Shown here: positions 4,692 through 5,943 of the stretch, piece after piece
How positions within the stretch are numbered: the stretch's first letter is position 1
Layout of the letters: the number at the start of each line of letters is the position of its first letter
Translations under genes and position numbers: made by a program
Assembly (NCBI GenBank): GCA_017459315.1
Contig: JAFUDD010000241.1
Location: forward strand, 1-5,943
DNA from: Clostridia bacterium
GTDB taxonomy: Bacteria > Bacillota_A > Clostridia > Christensenellales > CAG-138
Length of the DNA stretch: 5,943 nucleotides
Direction of reading: 5' to 3'
The notes under the pieces: model-generated
What the model was told of the DNA's origin: nothing
Database searches by the model: none
Seen by the model: the letters and a program-made list of their open reading frames with translations, nothing else

Positions 4692-5943
4692 GTGGAACAG
4701 AATACCTATACGCTTTTGACGCTCCCGCAGCTTCGTTCTCTTGCCAAGGAACGCGGCATTGCTGCCGTAACGACCAAGCGCAAGGATGAGCTGATCAAGC
4801 TGCTCCTGTCGCTCGACGAAGGCGACGCATCCGCCGGTGCGCCCAAAAAACGCGGGCGCAAGCCCAAGGCACAGCCGGTCGAGCCCGCGCCGCAAGCGCC
4901 GGAGTCCGAAAAGCCTGCGCCGGAGGCCGAGCAGCCGGAAAACGCACCCGAAGCCGCCGCGGAAGCGCCCGCACTTTCGCGCCGCGGTCGCCCCGCACGC
5001 ACGCCGAAGGAGAATCGCCGCTTGCCGAAGGCCGAGGCCGAGCCGCAGGAGAGCGAGACGATCGCAAAAGCCCCTGTCGAAACGCCCAAGGCAGAAGTCG
5101 CTGTGCCGGAAGAAACGGTCGCGCCTGCCCCTATAGAAGCGGCGCAGAGCGAACTCGAACCGGCTACCGAGGCCGCTTCCGCCGAGACACAGCAGAGCGA
5201 AGCGCCTGCCGAAAGCGACGAGCGCGACGAAAGCCGCTATGACCGGCGCGGCGGTCGCTATACGCCGTACAACGGGCGGCAGAATTACCGCGAACGCAAC
5301 GGACAGCGGCGGCCGTACGAGAGAAATGAGAGCCGATATGAGAGCCGTACCGACGCCCGCCGTGACGACGCCGCGCATGAGAGCGTACGTGAATCGAACA
5401 AGGCCGCAATCAACGAGCTTTTGCAGGGCGACGATTGCCGCCGCGCCGCGGGCGTATTGGAGATCATGGAGGGCTATGGATTCCTCCGCGTGTCCAACTA
5501 CTTCTCCGGCCCGAACGACGTGTATGTGTCGATTGCGCAGATTCGCCGCTTCGGTCTGAAGCAGGGCGACTTTGTCGAGGGACGCACGCGTCCGCGCCGG
5601 GAGGGCGACAAATACGACGCGCTGCTGTACATCGACCGCGTGAACGACACCGATCCGGAGGAGATCGTTTCGCGCCCGAACTATGAGGATCTGACCCCGA
5701 TCTTCCCGAACGAGCGGTACACGCTTGAAACGCCGGGCAAGCTGAATGACCTGTCCGTTCGCGTGATCGACCTGATCGCTCCCATCGGCAAAGGGCAGCG
5801 TGCGATGATCGTTTCGCAGCCCAAGGCCGGCAAAACGACGCTGCTAAAGCAGATTGCCAACGGTATTTCGGAGAATTATCCCGATTCGCATTTGATCGTG
5901 CTGCTGATCGACGAGCGCCCGGAGGAAGTCACCGACATGCGCC
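4692..5943 (+). CDS. rho: Transcription termination factor Rho with long N-terminal disordered insert (3' end beyond window)
   Basis: Hexameric RNA-dependent ATPase that loads on C-rich untranslated RNA and releases RNA polymerase. 417 residues are visible. The Rho_N helical domain is at about 8-40 (LPQLRSLAKERGI then KRKDELIKLLL). A disordered, low-complexity insert spans about 45-228. The cold-shock-type primary RNA-binding domain starts at about 250, with the RNP1-like GYGFLRV (261-267) and DVYVSIAQIRRFGLKQGD. The ATPase core begins with LTPIFPNERYTLE. The Walker A PKAGKT is at 377-382 and LLIDERPEEVTDM follows, with D407, E408 and R409. The offset to E. coli K181/K184/D210/E211/R212 is a constant 197, so the core is intact and only the N-terminal side is expanded; full length should be near 615 residues. 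GTG start with GGAGG. Codon use matches its neighbours. Confidence 0.98.
   Translation, partial: MEQNTYTLLTLPQLRSLAKERGIAAVTTKRKDELIKLLLSLDEGDASAGAPKKRGRKPKAQPVEPAPQAPESEKPAPEAEQPENAPEAAAEAPALSRRGRPARTPKENRRLPKAEAEPQESETIAKAPVETPKAEVAVPEETVAPAPIEAAQSELEPATEAASAETQQSEAPAESDERDESRYDRRGGRYTPYNGRQNYRERNGQRRPYERNESRYESRTDARRDDAAHESVRESNKAAINELLQGDDCRRAAGVLEIMEGYGFLRVSNYFSGPNDVYVSIAQIRRFGLKQGDFVEGRTRPRREGDKYDALLYIDRVNDTDPEEIVSRPNYEDLTPIFPNERYTLETPGKLNDLSVRVIDLIAPIGKGQRAMIVSQPKAGKTTLLKQIANGISENYPDSHLIVLLIDERPEEVTDMR
4842..5348 (+). other. Disordered low-complexity insert of Rho (residues about 51-219)
   Basis: Three parts are visible. First, a basic AT-hook-like patch, KKRGRKPK (52-59). Second, a Pro/Ala/Glu-rich acidic stretch (about 60-180), interrupted by a second basic patch, SRRGRPARTPKENRR (96-110), with the RGRP core of an AT hook. 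Third, an Arg/Tyr/Asn/Gly-rich stretch (181-219) with six Tyr and many Arg, including two RYxxR units (RYDRR at 182 and RYESR at 215). Rho proteins of other phyla carry inserts at the same place that add RNA contacts or drive condensation. The role here is inferred. Confidence 0.75.

Noticed and set aside
4626..5378. 250-residue open frame on the minus strand opposite rho
   Set aside because: It is antisense to the well-supported Rho reading frame. Its Arg/Gly/Leu-rich composition is what the complement of the GC-rich Rho insert would give, and it has no recognisable domain.

Overview
The window looks like a piece of chromosome from a GC-rich, spore-forming Firmicute of the class Clostridia. 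The evidence is the sporulation pair yabP-yabQ joined to a DivIC/FtsB division gene, strong AGGAGG-type ribosome binding sites, a sigma-E-like promoter, and coding regions that end in G or C at most third positions. I cannot name the species or genus from sequence alone. No RNA gene, insertion sequence, CRISPR array or phage gene was seen. Apart from two short regulatory gaps, the whole window is coding.

Layout on the minus strand, read right to left: yabP (4466-4182), yabQ (4185-3889), divIC/ftsB (3844-3518) and a Ppx/GppA-type phosphatase (3521-2664) form one tight cluster with two 4-base ATGA overlaps. The cluster ends at a perfect 11-bp hairpin terminator. A separate transcription unit follows at once. 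It is a large RND-family exporter that starts at 2561 and runs off the left edge, with 853 residues visible. Its likely promoter sits against the terminator of the previous unit.

Layout on the plus strand: a 225-base divergent control region (4467-4691) carries a sigma-E-like promoter facing yabP and a near-consensus housekeeping promoter (TTGACA-17-TACAAT) facing rho. The rho gene starts at GTG 4692 and runs off the right edge within the ATPase domain.

Working together: yabP and yabQ are mother-cell cortex and coat genes expressed during sporulation. divIC and the phosphatase are vegetative functions, and they seem to have their own promoter in the 44-base gap after yabQ. Its predicted start lies almost on the divIC ATG. 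Rho is a global terminator, here with a roughly 180-residue disordered insert that has AT-hook-like and Arg/Tyr-rich patches.

The most unusual object is the RND pump. About 258 residues of predicted coiled coil are inserted where AcrB has its short docking-domain loop. The two arms carry Gly/Ala residues every seven positions, placed symmetrically about the insert midpoint, as expected for one long antiparallel hairpin projecting from the pump.
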